Part shown: piece by piece, positions 15,801 to 23,392 of the stretch | Numbering within the stretch: the stretch's first letter is position 1 | How the letters are laid out: each line of letters starts with the position of its first letter | Source: Desulfobacterales bacterium | GTDB lineage: Bacteria > Desulfobacterota > Desulfobacteria > Desulfobacterales > 4be13 | Direction: 5' to 3' | NCBI GenBank assembly: GCA_029934695.1 | Contig: JAOZLU010000039.1 | Span: 1 to 23,392, forward strand | DNA length: 23,392 nt | The notes under the pieces: generated by a model | Seen by the model: the letters and a program-made list of their open reading frames with translations, nothing else | Told to the model about the DNA's origin: nothing | Database searches by the model: none | Program-made: the position numbers and the translations under genes

Positions 15801-18800
15801 TAATGGCGCGGTATGGGCGGAAATGGCGAGCGGCACCCCCCACATCATCGAAGATGTGGCCAAGAATTCCGGGGATGACGTGTTCGCTGTCGGACCGGGT
15901 GGGACGATCCTCAAATTGAACACCGATGACTCAGGGCAGTGTCCCGGTTCCATCTGTCATGTTTCCGTAAATGGCTCGGATGATGCCGGAAACGGTTCCA
16001 GGATCAACCCCTTTGCCACCATTCAGCGCGGGGTTGATATGGCCAGCTATGGTTACACGGTGTTGGTAAAGCCGGGAACCTATAATGAAATGGTCAACTT
16101 CAACGGGAAAAACATCACAGTAGCCTCTTTGTTCCATACCACTTATGATGCCGACTATATTTCCCGAACCGTGATTGAAGGAAACGGGAACGGAAGTCTG
16201 GTCACTTTTGAAGATGATGAGAATTCCGTGGCGGTATTGAAGGGATTTACGTTGACTAACGGAACCTACGGAGTTTACTGTGACAACAATGCCAGTCCGA
16301 GCCTTGTGAACTTGGTGATCACCGGAAATGACGGTCCGGGAGTTTACTGCAACACCTCATCGCCGACGCTCATGAGCGTGACGATCACAGGGAACTCAGA
16401 TGGCGGAGTTTACTGTGGGGACAATTCTCATCCGAATGTGGTGAATTCTGTTCTGTGGAACAATTCTCCCCATGAAGTTTACTTCAGGGAAGATCAGATC
16501 CCGAATTCCATTACCATTTCCCATTCAACCGTTGAGGGCAGGCAGGAGGGAATTGTCACCAATGATAATGGCACACTGAACTGGCTGAACGGAAACATCG
16601 GGTTTGATCCGATCTTCATAGACCATGAAAACGGGGATTACCGTCTTTCTGTCAATAGCTCCTGTATCGGGGCCGGCACATTGGACGGTGTGTCAGAGAC
16701 CGGAAAACCCCGCCCTGAACCGGGGAGTTCTGATCCAGACATGGGTGCATATGAAAGTTCGCGGGGGGAACCGGAAGATGACATGACCGGTGTCCCGATC
16801 TTTGAGAACGGGCTTGAAAGTCTGGAGGATATTGAAAATGGCGAACTCAGCGGGAGTGTTGAGGGGGAAGTGGAATTTGCGTCGGCACATGACGGGAACG
16901 GGGTTGCCCTGAAGACGGAAACTTCCCGGATCAAATTTGACAAGGTGTTTGGCGATCTCTTTCCGGATGCGGGAAAGATTGAATTCTGGTGGGTACCCGC
17001 ACAGGATGAGGATTCGTCCACAGGATCCCGAGACGCGGAAAGGGCCGCCTTTTCAATCGCCAGTGATGAGATATCTTTGGATGGTTGGCCGCTTTTCAGC
17101 TTTAATTTACAGTATCGCGGAGTTGATGACGCTGAAAATCTGACAACCATAGAGCTGAAAATATATGATGATGACATAGCGGATTATCATCGTATATATC
17201 TGCTTTATGATTTGAATTTTTCGGCTGGCCAGGATATCCATGTTGAAATCAAATGGGACAAAAAACTGGGATCATCTCCGATAAGAGCATATTTTAACGA
17301 GGAGGTGGGAACGGTCGTCGCTGAAGATTCCCAAAATCCCGAACTTGTGATCGAAAAGGTTCAGGAAAGCATCGGGAGCCTGACCTATGATCTGGAACTG
17401 CTGCGACAGTCCAAGCGGCCGGATGCCATACCGGAGCAATTTGACGCGGGGATGTACATCGCCGGACTCAGCATCCAGAATCGTGTCAGAAACCTGTATG
17501 TTGACGCTGAGTTTGACGGCGTGGTCAAGGGAACAGCCAATTCGCCTTACAAGACCATTGAGGAAGCCATTACCCATGCGGTTCCCTACACCACGATCCG
17601 TGTCGCCAAAGGCACATATACTGAAGCATTGGCGATTGCAGATATTGCCGGCATAAGGCTGGAAGGCGGTTGGAATAACAATGACGGTATATGGAAGCGT
17701 GACGAGTTGATTAACTCCAATCTGACCATAATCCTGGCAAGAGAAAGCTCCGCGGTTGTTCAGTTGGATAACGCTCCGGAAACTGCAGTTGACGGCTTTG
17801 CCATGCAGTACGGATTGGATGCGAAGAATTCTGATGATCTGGAATTCAGGAACAACTTGGCCGTCGGTATAACACCTGTCCGGCTTGAAAACTGTAACCG
17901 GGCCATCATTTCCAGCAGCAAGATTTTCGGAGAATCGGAAAATCATGATGCCGGCTATGGTATAGTTGTGGCAAACTCAACTGATGTCGAGATGGATGAC
18001 AACATTATCCGGGTTGATGCAGGCGGGGTACATTTCAAAAGTAACTGTTCCGGTGTGATCATCAATAATACGATTCATATCCGCAACCTTGAAAATTCCG
18101 CTTATGGAATACAGCTGGAGTCGCCGCTTGAATTCGGAGATCTCCGAATCGTCAACAATGTCTTCTATTTTGAGGGAAGTGATTTCATAGGCATTGAAGA
18201 GGTTGGTGGAAATGCCACGCCTACCGCGCTGGTGAAAAATCATTTCTATGCGGATGAGACCGTGATTCTCTATCACGATGAAAATGGTCAGGGAGATATC
18301 AATGAGGGCGGAAAACTGAATGATGGAACGCTTGGTGATATTCTAGAGCAAAGTGGAAATTTTTACCATCAAATGCCGCCTTATGTCCCCTGTACTGAAA
18401 TTGAAGAACTGGACGAGGAAGGAAATCCGATAGAGGAGGAACCCTGTACTGACGAATCGGGAGTTGAAACCCCCTGCCCTTGCGTGGATGTCGCGGTCAT
18501 TCCCAAGCCATCCAATGCGGATTCGGACGGAGACGGTCTGCCAGACGAATGGGAGATGAAATACTTCGGCACCCTCTCATACGATGGCGAAGATGATGTT
18601 GATGGCGATGATTTGACAAACATCGGCGAATATTTGCATGGTACCCATCCAAGGTGCTTGGACACCGAAAGGGACGGCATGAGTGATGGATGGGAAGTCA
18701 AATATTATCTGGCACCTCTCATGGACGACAGCTTGGATGACGCGGATGGTGACGGATACTACAATGTCTTGGAGTACAGCTCCGAGTACAGCTATAGTCC

Positions 18801-20493
18801 GAGAGACCGAGGGTCCTATCCCAAATTCTGTCCCAAAGGCGGAATCTTCAAGGTCGGAGAGAGCGGATGGGTTGTGTTGAACTGGCTCTATGACGGCGGG
18901 ATGTTTGAAGGAGAGTTGGGAATATTCGCCCTTTCAGGGATGAAGGCGTATGAGACAAACTGGAAGGATTTTGTAGAGAACGCGGCACGGCGGGCTATCC
19001 AAAATGCTCCGGAATCGGGCTATCTGGTCTTCTCTGACAGAAAAGAGGGTTCCCAATGGAAAGGGAAACTTAACGGAGAGGAGGACTGCAACCACGGTCC
19101 CTACAAAGGAATGAAGCGTTTTAAAATGACACCGGGGGATCAGTTCGCGGTTATTTTGGCACCCAACTGCACACTGGCAGATATCATCGAAGACCCGTCA
19201 ATCATGCATGCAGGTCTCGGGACACGCCCCTTCTTCTCGTTTGCGTCGCCGAATTCAGATCCCGGATCTCATATGATTCAAATTGCAGACATGAATCCTT
19301 CAAGTGATAACCCAGAGGATGACGGCCTAAATGATGATACTTCCGGAGAAGGATCAGAAAACGATGAGTCAGGTGCTGACGCATCAGAAAGTGATGCTTC
19401 ATCGGAGGGTGATGCCAAGACATCAGGTATTACCTTTGTCTTTGAGGATACAGATCCGCAGTACAGCGATATGGATTACAACGATCTTGTATTTCAGTTG
19501 GCAGGAACAGAGAATGAGACATCTCCGATACTGACATCGTTACTGTTGAATCTGGATGAGATTGAATGCGAAGACGGATGCGGATGCAAATGTGAGGAAG
19601 TTGCACAGGATTCAGGTGACACCGGAAATTCAGGGGATCCTGATGACAGCGGAGAGACAAGCGACACTGGAACCACAACTGATGCTGGAGATTCAGGCGA
19701 TACTGGAGATTCAGGCGATGTCGAAGGTTCGGACGACACTGAGACTCCGATGGAATGCAGGTATGAAGAGACGGCTGAGGAGGATGCAAGCAGTGTTCCT
19801 CCCGTGCCTGACGAAGTGCGAGAGGCGATCAAGTCAGAAGAACTGGGTCAGCAACTCTACAATTACTTGGAGGCTCAGAACATTGACGGAACAGCGCCGT
19901 GGATCACCCTGATTCTTGATGCGTCGGCTGACCTGATGGTCTATGATCCTCAAGAGAGGGAATGTGGGAAAGAGGGGTGCTATATTCCGGGTGCAGTCTT
20001 TGAGTTTGGCAATGAAGGAGAACACCAAGTCATCTCTTTGCTTGCATTGGAAGAGGGGGATTATCGTGTCGTAATACGCCGCTGGCCAGAGTGTGGAACC
20101 TGTCTTCTGATAGTGGAGGAGCATCAGGGAGAGGTTGTATTGACAGAAGAGAGGGAAAGAGACATTGAAGAATATCTGATCCTGACTTCTGAGATTGCTG
20201 TTTCTGGTGAACTGGCAGTCACTCACATCGGCGATTTGAATCCTCCCACAACGCTTGATGGTGAGATACTCATCCATGACATTACCGGTGATGGAAGAGT
20301 TGACATCCTTGATGTCAGGAAGACTCGTTCAAAATTGGACACCTGTGAAGGGGATCAGGACTATGATCCTTTCTATGATTTCTTCGGTGACGATGGTTGC
20401 ATCAGGTTTCCTGATCTCACGTCTGTTCTGGGTGAATGGTATAATCCTGAAGAAGATTCCGAATACGTTCCTGATGAGCCTATTGATCCCTGA
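12868..20493 (+). CDS. Giant secreted mosaic protein with DUF4114 and dockerin-like C-terminus
   Basis: 2541 aa; ATG 12868 chosen for GGAG six bases upstream (in-frame ATG 12856 precedes that site). Signal peptide 1-26 (PSAMA-QI). Order: beta-sandwich repeats, 30-545; two Ig-like units each with the DDSGIAEIKVNG / STDNxDDxNEVxFS pattern, 550-731; seven W..M / VWG.S..DVFAVG..GTILHYDG blades, 745-1021; DUF1565-like beta-helix starting CHVSVNGSDDAGNGS, 1030-1300; LamG/concanavalin-like, 1310-1538; second beta-helix starting NLYVDAEFDG, 1541-1836; EF-hand/thrombospondin-3-like Ca sites (DSDGDGLPDEWE, DADGDGYYN), 1883-1985; DUF4114 ending FEDTDPQYSDMDYNDLVFQL, 1988-2212; acidic D/S/G/T linker, 2238-2296; unknown domain, 2298-2445; dockerin-like DITGDGRVDILDVRK with a second degenerate hand, 2467-2530. 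Probably a calcium-stabilised surface or matrix adhesin; no catalytic motif identified. The dockerin could bind the cohesin encoded next door. Confidence 0.82.
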   Translation: MKRRKALIIFVCLIMAGLASVVPSAMAQIQGDVTLNPGYISGTVSIGDVSQNTKTVWRARVNASSKDPTGNDLYAETWIGPELGNYALTVQIPDDVLSAGTSQEYKVSCALFYSSDKKEYLVFKEQTVTVSYNETTSLNFALEPPSYIKGDITVGCGTLSSGWFYANTQIRISSDGKFRVPIQPNSGIKVYGHVYMSNGWKYDLDEQYIDASAGNETAVNWTLLAEPCGGSSCNASISGDINLSGLGDNILHHHWIQVSGSTFKKLENISSDTYALDNLKGGDHTFYARSYLNSYVRSGRTYYDDHFYHPYGVSGINVNAPCDTATTHDVSTHAAFVNGKIILGPNTVVTLEEDTATDTYVYGYVEPNTRSYNKGLSRDEVDLSTGNYDLILSQGEWNVYYTKFHFRNDQSKLCDPENPRYVHAYLNIEDLTRTGDGKISLTAGQTISNHDIRYETGSVTIKFYVNGGGVLKDPYLTGENADRTQARISITAYGKKGETSEGEVTFIAIPGKYIITPKATVGESLVTFGKQEIEVEAGVCRGIDIHGPSLTMESPEAGYYTTDASITLSGKASDDMGIASVVVNGDTIPFTSTDNADDPNEVSFSTSIALTAGATTIQTVVTDTSEKVVSDNRQVYQDGSPPALNWQTPSEGMITTSSQILIRGTATDDSGIAEIKVNGENLSISSTDNPDDSNEVTFSMEVDLNDGQNQIEVLVEDTSNRTTEQTRTVIKTEAGAGPVGPVDDAAWTEMPDAETIPEDLSGVWISEAGNAFAVGEKGTILYYDGTNWSKVRVEGMSRSLTDVWGISESDVFAVGNDSTILHYDGSVWSRVMRGTSHLLTSVWGASRSDVFVVSLNGAILHYDGAGWEEMREGSPHIFLDIWGSSSDNLFAVGNVILHYDGLEWTEMESNASEDLLMSVWGSSGYDIFAAGKGGTILHYDGTAWQRMESGTSDTFKAVWGTSPIEVFAMTENGAIFFYNGAVWAEMASGTPHIIEDVAKNSGDDVFAVGPGGTILKLNTDDSGQCPGSICHVSVNGSDDAGNGSRINPFATIQRGVDMASYGYTVLVKPGTYNEMVNFNGKNITVASLFHTTYDADYISRTVIEGNGNGSLVTFEDDENSVAVLKGFTLTNGTYGVYCDNNASPSLVNLVITGNDGPGVYCNTSSPTLMSVTITGNSDGGVYCGDNSHPNVVNSVLWNNSPHEVYFREDQIPNSITISHSTVEGRQEGIVTNDNGTLNWLNGNIGFDPIFIDHENGDYRLSVNSSCIGAGTLDGVSETGKPRPEPGSSDPDMGAYESSRGEPEDDMTGVPIFENGLESLEDIENGELSGSVEGEVEFASAHDGNGVALKTETSRIKFDKVFGDLFPDAGKIEFWWVPAQDEDSSTGSRDAERAAFSIASDEISLDGWPLFSFNLQYRGVDDAENLTTIELKIYDDDIADYHRIYLLYDLNFSAGQDIHVEIKWDKKLGSSPIRAYFNEEVGTVVAEDSQNPELVIEKVQESIGSLTYDLELLRQSKRPDAIPEQFDAGMYIAGLSIQNRVRNLYVDAEFDGVVKGTANSPYKTIEEAITHAVPYTTIRVAKGTYTEALAIADIAGIRLEGGWNNNDGIWKRDELINSNLTIILARESSAVVQLDNAPETAVDGFAMQYGLDAKNSDDLEFRNNLAVGITPVRLENCNRAIISSSKIFGESENHDAGYGIVVANSTDVEMDDNIIRVDAGGVHFKSNCSGVIINNTIHIRNLENSAYGIQLESPLEFGDLRIVNNVFYFEGSDFIGIEEVGGNATPTALVKNHFYADETVILYHDENGQGDINEGGKLNDGTLGDILEQSGNFYHQMPPYVPCTEIEELDEEGNPIEEEPCTDESGVETPCPCVDVAVIPKPSNADSDGDGLPDEWEMKYFGTLSYDGEDDVDGDDLTNIGEYLHGTHPRCLDTERDGMSDGWEVKYYLAPLMDDSLDDADGDGYYNVLEYSSEYSYSPRDRGSYPKFCPKGGIFKVGESGWVVLNWLYDGGMFEGELGIFALSGMKAYETNWKDFVENAARRAIQNAPESGYLVFSDRKEGSQWKGKLNGEEDCNHGPYKGMKRFKMTPGDQFAVILAPNCTLADIIEDPSIMHAGLGTRPFFSFASPNSDPGSHMIQIADMNPSSDNPEDDGLNDDTSGEGSENDESGADASESDASSEGDAKTSGITFVFEDTDPQYSDMDYNDLVFQLAGTENETSPILTSLLLNLDEIECEDGCGCKCEEVAQDSGDTGNSGDPDDSGETSDTGTTTDAGDSGDTGDSGDVEGSDDTETPMECRYEETAEEDASSVPPVPDEVREAIKSEELGQQLYNYLEAQNIDGTAPWITLILDASADLMVYDPQERECGKEGCYIPGAVFEFGNEGEHQVISLLALEEGDYRVVIRRWPECGTCLLIVEEHQGEVVLTEERERDIEEYLILTSEIAVSGELAVTHIGDLNPPTTLDGEILIHDITGDGRVDILDVRKTRSKLDTCEGDQDYDPFYDFFGDDGCIRFPDLTSVLGEWYNPEEDSEYVPDEPIDP
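19687..19722 (+). repeat. 18-bp tandem repeat in the acidic linker
   Basis: GGAGATTCAGGCGAT occurs twice in tandem 18-bp units (19687-19704 and 19705-19722), encoding GDSGDT/GDSGDV within a longer D/S/G/T-rich linker (about 19608-19750). Such linkers evolve by slippage and vary in length between strains. Confidence 0.7.
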
Positions 20494-20502
20494 TCTCATC
20501 AT

Positions 20503-20540
20503 ATCCCCCGCCAACCAGACAAGATGGGCTGGCAGGGGAT
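20503..20540 (+). terminator. Imperfect GC-rich hairpin after the giant gene
   Basis: ATCCCCCGCCAACC can pair with GGGCTGGCAGGGGAT with two mismatches, ten bases after the giant gene's stop. No clear U tract follows (GGGGATTTC). It may attenuate rather than terminate transcription. Confidence 0.4.
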
Positions 20541-20579
20541 TTCAACAGGCTGTGTATTCCTACTACCACAACTTACAAG

Positions 20580-20655
20580 TTCGTCACCCCCTCTCTTATA
20601 TAAATAGATACAAGGGGGGTGACGAATTTATGATTTGCTGTACTACGGTTTTTTC
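20580..20655. repeat. 12-bp inverted repeat and shared 3' repeat element
   Basis: TTCGTCACCCCC (20580-20591) pairs perfectly with GGGGGTGACGAA (20615-20626). The right arm and what follows (GACGAATTTATGATTTGCTGTACTA) resemble 23201-23240 (GACGGATTTACGAGTTGCTGTATTA), so the same element lies after both large secreted-protein genes. Confidence 0.6.
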
Positions 20656-20670
20656 ACTTCAAATTCTATG

Positions 20671-20700
20671 CGGGCAGGCATCTCTTGTCTGCCCGTTTCT
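20671..20700 (+). terminator. Stem-loop with T-rich tail, terminator-like
   Basis: CGGGCAGGCA (20671-20680) pairs with TGTCTGCCCG (20686-20695), ten pairs including one G-T, around a 5-base loop, followed by TTTCT. It looks like an intrinsic terminator 25 bases before the next ATG. If efficient, the cohesin gene needs its own promoter; if leaky, it would lower its expression relative to the giant gene. Confidence 0.55.
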
Positions 20701-20725
20701 CTGAAAGCAATTCTGAGGCCAATCC

Positions 20726-23200
20726 ATGAAAAAATGGCTGTGTTGTATCACATTTATAGTTCTGTTTATCCCAGATATGTCCCACGCCCTGAGAGTGGAA
20801 ATTGCTCCGGAAACCATCAATCCGATCAGACACGGCTTGCCGACCGGGGTTGATGAAACTTTTGCTGTTGATGTTTGGGTAAGAGAGGCTTCCGATCTTC
20901 TCGGCTTTTATTTTGTCATCAAGTATGATCCTTCTGTCATCACCGTTGTCAAGAGTGACAGCGATCTCCTTTCGGATTTTTTGTCAAGCACGGGAAGAAT
21001 AGTTGAAGATGAAACCAAAGAAGTTGACAATATTGCCGGAGAATCAACTTTTATGGCATATACTATTCCTCCGGGCGGAGATTCGGACAGGGAAGGACCG
21101 AGCGGAGATGGCAAACTGGCGACCATCACTTTCAACGTGGAAAGTGTCAATGACAGTGCGGTGACTTTTCTTGAAGAAATGAGATGGATCACAGATACGA
21201 CTGGCTCACCTTTACAACCAGAATGGCTCGGTGCGGAAGTCAGACCTAAATATCACATTGCGGCCAGCGCTGGGGGAAACGGAGCCATCCATCCATCCGA
21301 TGATATGCTTGTGATACCCGGGGCAAACCAGACTTTCACAATAACCCCTGGTGATGAATGCTATGACATAGCAGATATCATTGTGGACAGTGATTCAGTC
21401 GGAACTGGGAGTTCCCACACATTCACCAATGTGAACGAAAATCATGCCATATCAGCCAGTTTTGCTAAAAAAACTTACACTGTGGAGGTCAGCGCAACCG
21501 AAGGCGGAACCATTTCCCCCTCCGACAGTGTCCCAATGACCTGCGGACAGGATAAAACTTTCACCATCACTCCGGCAGCCTGCCATGAGATAAAGAGTAT
21601 CAAGGTGGATGCCTCCTCTGTCATGAGGGATGTGGAGATTGACGAAAACGGCACTGGAACTTACATGTTTGAGGATGTGAGAAACAGCCACACCATCGAA
21701 GCGGACTTTGAGAGGGTTTCCCACATCATCACCGCCAGTTCGGGTGCTCACGGGACCATTGATCCGTCTGGCGAGGTGAGTGTGGAATGCGGTTCTGAAC
21801 CGGTATTCACCATAACCTCTGATGACTGTTACCAGATAGCGGATGTCACCGTGGATGACGCAGATGACCAGACAGAGGTGGTTTCGGTTAAGGCAGATGT
21901 CGAGATTGATGCGGATATCGGAATTTACACATTCAAGCCTGTCATCGAAGATCAGGAGATCGAGGCAACGTTTTCTCCCATAGTTTATACAATGGAAATT
22001 ACCACAGGTGAGGGTGGAAGCGTCAAAATCATGCTGGATGACGAAGAAAAGGCCGAAGTTCCCGGTGGCTATTCCGGGACTGTGGAAATGAACTGCGGAT
22101 CAGAGCCAGCCATTGTCATAACGCCCGATGGTTGTTATGAAATAGCTGAACTTAAAGTAAACGACATTGTACAGGAGATCGAACTCGACGGAGACGTGGG
22201 AACTTACCCGCCCCAACGTATGATCGAAAATCAAATCATAACGGCCAGTTTTGCTGTCAAAACGTACTCCGTAACCGTTACCCAAGCGGATTCTGTCACA
22301 ATCGAGCCATCTGGAACGATCCATCTGGAATGCGGATCAGAGCCAGTTTTTACGATAACCCCTGTCCCACTTCCCCCGGAAGACGGCTATAAAATCAGAG
22401 ATGTCAAGGTTGACGAAACATCTGTCATGGAAGATGTCACAACAGAAGATTGGGTTGTGACTTATACGTTTCTCCCTGTAACTCAAGACTATACTATCGA
22501 GGCCATTTCTGTCAAAACCCACCATATAACAGCCAGTGCAGGGGAAAACGGAGCCATTGAGCCATTCGGCGATGTATTTGCAGCAGACGGAGACAACCAG
22601 ACATTTACGATTACGCCGGATGACGGCTATTATTCGAGTGATGTAAGCATCGTAAGCAGGCAGGATGCGGCAGACGGTGAACCGGCGGAAACGGAGATCA
22701 CAGCAGGCCCCCTGACTGACCATATCGTACTCACCGACGTAAAATCCGATTTTGAAATCAGGGCCGAGTTTGGTCAGAATCCCAAGATAACGGTCACTCC
22801 TGCAGAAAACGGAACTATCAGTCCCTCGGAAGAGGTATCCGTGGAATACGGGGAAGATCAGGAATTCATCATCATGCCTGACAAATTCTACCATCTAACA
22901 GGTGTGGTGACTGATGATGAATCCGTCGAAGGAGAAGAAATAGACGGTACAGGCATCCATCTTTACAAATTCTATGAGGTGGCACAGGATCATAGTTTGG
23001 AAGCCACATTTGAATGCACTGACAGCGACATCAACGGCGATAAAACTGCTGATCTGGCCGATGCCATCCTGATCCTCAAACTCCTTGCCGGCATAGATAT
23101 CACTGATGCCATCTCACCCTGTGCGGATGTGAACGAAGACGGAAGAATCGGCATGACGGAACTTCTCTCTGTTTTATATGCCATGGCAGGGGGCAGATAG
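20726..23200 (+). CDS. Secreted protein with cohesin, seven InlB-like repeats and dockerin
   Basis: 824 aa; GAGG lies seven bases before ATG 20726. Signal peptide 1-22 (PDMSHA). Residues about 25-165 look like a cohesin: FAVDVWVREASDLLGFYFVIKYDPSVITVV, then GKLATITFNVE. Seven repeats of 70-90 aa follow (from about 175, 248, 332, 421, 514, 599 and 685), each of the type ITASAGENGAIEPSG...FTITPDxGYxIADVxVD...FxxVxxDHxIEATF, matching divergent InlB B-repeat (Flg_new_2) domains. Residues 768-824 form a type I dockerin with two hands, DINGDKTADLADAILILKLLAG and ADVNEDGRIGMTELLSVLYAMAG. Cohesin-dockerin pairs bind tightly and calcium-dependently in cellulosomes; non-cellulosomal forms exist in many bacteria. 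No carbohydrate-active domain is present. The protein could chain head to tail or hold the neighbouring dockerin protein. Repeats 2-4 carry a paired Cys, unusual for this family. Confidence 0.82.
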   Translation: MKKWLCCITFIVLFIPDMSHALRVEIAPETINPIRHGLPTGVDETFAVDVWVREASDLLGFYFVIKYDPSVITVVKSDSDLLSDFLSSTGRIVEDETKEVDNIAGESTFMAYTIPPGGDSDREGPSGDGKLATITFNVESVNDSAVTFLEEMRWITDTTGSPLQPEWLGAEVRPKYHIAASAGGNGAIHPSDDMLVIPGANQTFTITPGDECYDIADIIVDSDSVGTGSSHTFTNVNENHAISASFAKKTYTVEVSATEGGTISPSDSVPMTCGQDKTFTITPAACHEIKSIKVDASSVMRDVEIDENGTGTYMFEDVRNSHTIEADFERVSHIITASSGAHGTIDPSGEVSVECGSEPVFTITSDDCYQIADVTVDDADDQTEVVSVKADVEIDADIGIYTFKPVIEDQEIEATFSPIVYTMEITTGEGGSVKIMLDDEEKAEVPGGYSGTVEMNCGSEPAIVITPDGCYEIAELKVNDIVQEIELDGDVGTYPPQRMIENQIITASFAVKTYSVTVTQADSVTIEPSGTIHLECGSEPVFTITPVPLPPEDGYKIRDVKVDETSVMEDVTTEDWVVTYTFLPVTQDYTIEAISVKTHHITASAGENGAIEPFGDVFAADGDNQTFTITPDDGYYSSDVSIVSRQDAADGEPAETEITAGPLTDHIVLTDVKSDFEIRAEFGQNPKITVTPAENGTISPSEEVSVEYGEDQEFIIMPDKFYHLTGVVTDDESVEGEEIDGTGIHLYKFYEVAQDHSLEATFECTDSDINGDKTADLADAILILKLLAGIDITDAISPCADVNEDGRIGMTELLSVLYAMAGGR

Positions 23201-23240
23201 GAGGGGACGGATTTACGAGTTGCTGTATTAGAGCTTTAAA
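23201..23240. repeat. Second copy of the gene-3'-end repeat
   Basis: GAGGGGACGGATTTACGAGT then TGCTGTATTA follows the stop codon directly and aligns with 20613-20650 after the giant gene. The left arm of the inverted repeat seen in the first copy is absent here. Confidence 0.5.
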
Positions 23241-23263
23241 TTTTGTCATCTCGGAGGTGTGTG

Positions 23264-23336
23264 GTGCAAAAAAACGCTTCGCTTAATTTTTGCACTCCGG
23301 ACAATCTTTTGCAAAAAAACGCTTCGCTTAATTTTT
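23264..23336. repeat. Tandem stem-loop repeats, 27-bp units
   Basis: A 27-bp sequence reading GCAAAAAAACGCTTCGCTTA with flanking T-rich ends occurs at 23265-23291 and 23310-23336. GTGCAAAAA (23264-23272) pairs with TTTTTGCAC (23287-23295) with a small inner GCTTCGC loop, forming a strong hairpin that may end transcription of the cohesin gene. The outer arm plus TCCGGAC (23287-23302) is the exact reverse complement of 820-835. Confidence 0.65.
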
Positions 23337-23392
23337 ACATAAGGGCATTGAAAAAATGTCCCAAATAATCACTTTTGGTCTTTGTTATTTAA

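Noticed and set aside
14923..15843. 306-aa open frame on the minus strand inside the giant gene
   Set aside because: It is antisense to the seven propeller blades; its apparent repeats simply mirror the sense repeats, and it has no ribosome-binding site or domain of its own.
16638..17177. 179-aa minus-strand frame
   Set aside because: Ser/Pro-rich antisense of the LamG-like region; no start signals.
23264..23336. CRISPR-like repeats at the right edge
   Set aside because: Only two copies, 18 bases apart, hairpin-shaped and related to a dispersed repeat elsewhere in the window.

Overview
The window comes from a Gram-negative bacterium. It encodes an outer-membrane barrel protein, Sec signal peptides, a probable lipoprotein and very large secreted multidomain proteins. 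The spacers are full of small palindromic repeats. This style, together with cohesin/dockerin modules, DUF4114-type surface proteins, orphan antitoxins and SLATT/TIR genes, fits a large-genome Desulfobacterota, for example the filamentous or multicellular sulfate reducers. That assignment is an inference; no marker gene is present.

Layout. (1) 1-1205 is a degraded, repeat-rich edge: a 54-bp tandem repeat, a short Phd/YefM-like antitoxin with no toxin, a small gene broken by a one-base frameshift, and several stem-loop repeats. (2) 1206-3185 (+) is a secreted eight-repeat PQQ-type beta-propeller with a duplicated C-terminal domain I do not recognise. (3) 3250-9906 (-) is an AT-rich block of five genes read right to left: a 1004-aa TPR/Ig-like/TolB-like lipoprotein candidate, a membrane-anchored TIR-like protein (ATGA overlap), a second membrane TIR protein with an extracytoplasmic beta-sandwich, a four-TM SLATT/DUF4231-like protein, and a nucleoside 2-deoxyribosyltransferase-like protein. 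A 160-bp palindromic element separates the two TIR genes. (4) 9907-11020 has no gene. It holds a consensus-perfect sigma70-type promoter overlapping a palindrome, imperfect direct repeats, and a 139-bp MITE-like insertion with TA ends. (5) 11021-23200 (+) is a surface-protein cluster: a FadL/UPF0164-like barrel, a small basic Tyr-rich secreted protein, a 2541-aa mosaic protein (Ig-like domains, seven-bladed propeller, two beta-helices, LamG-like, EF-hand/TSP3-like, DUF4114, dockerin-like C-terminus) and an 824-aa protein with an N-terminal cohesin, seven InlB-like repeats and a C-terminal dockerin. (6) 23201-23392 holds dispersed stem-loop repeats.

Two systems stand out. The minus-strand block looks like an envelope-spanning signalling, defence or cell-death module: extracytoplasmic sensor domains, TIR (NAD-type nucleotide) enzymes, a SLATT membrane effector and a second nucleotide-processing fold. 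The plus-strand block looks like a non-cellulosomal cohesin/dockerin surface assembly: the 824-aa protein could polymerise and also capture the dockerin-like end of the giant protein. Functions of both blocks are inferred from domain composition and gene order only.
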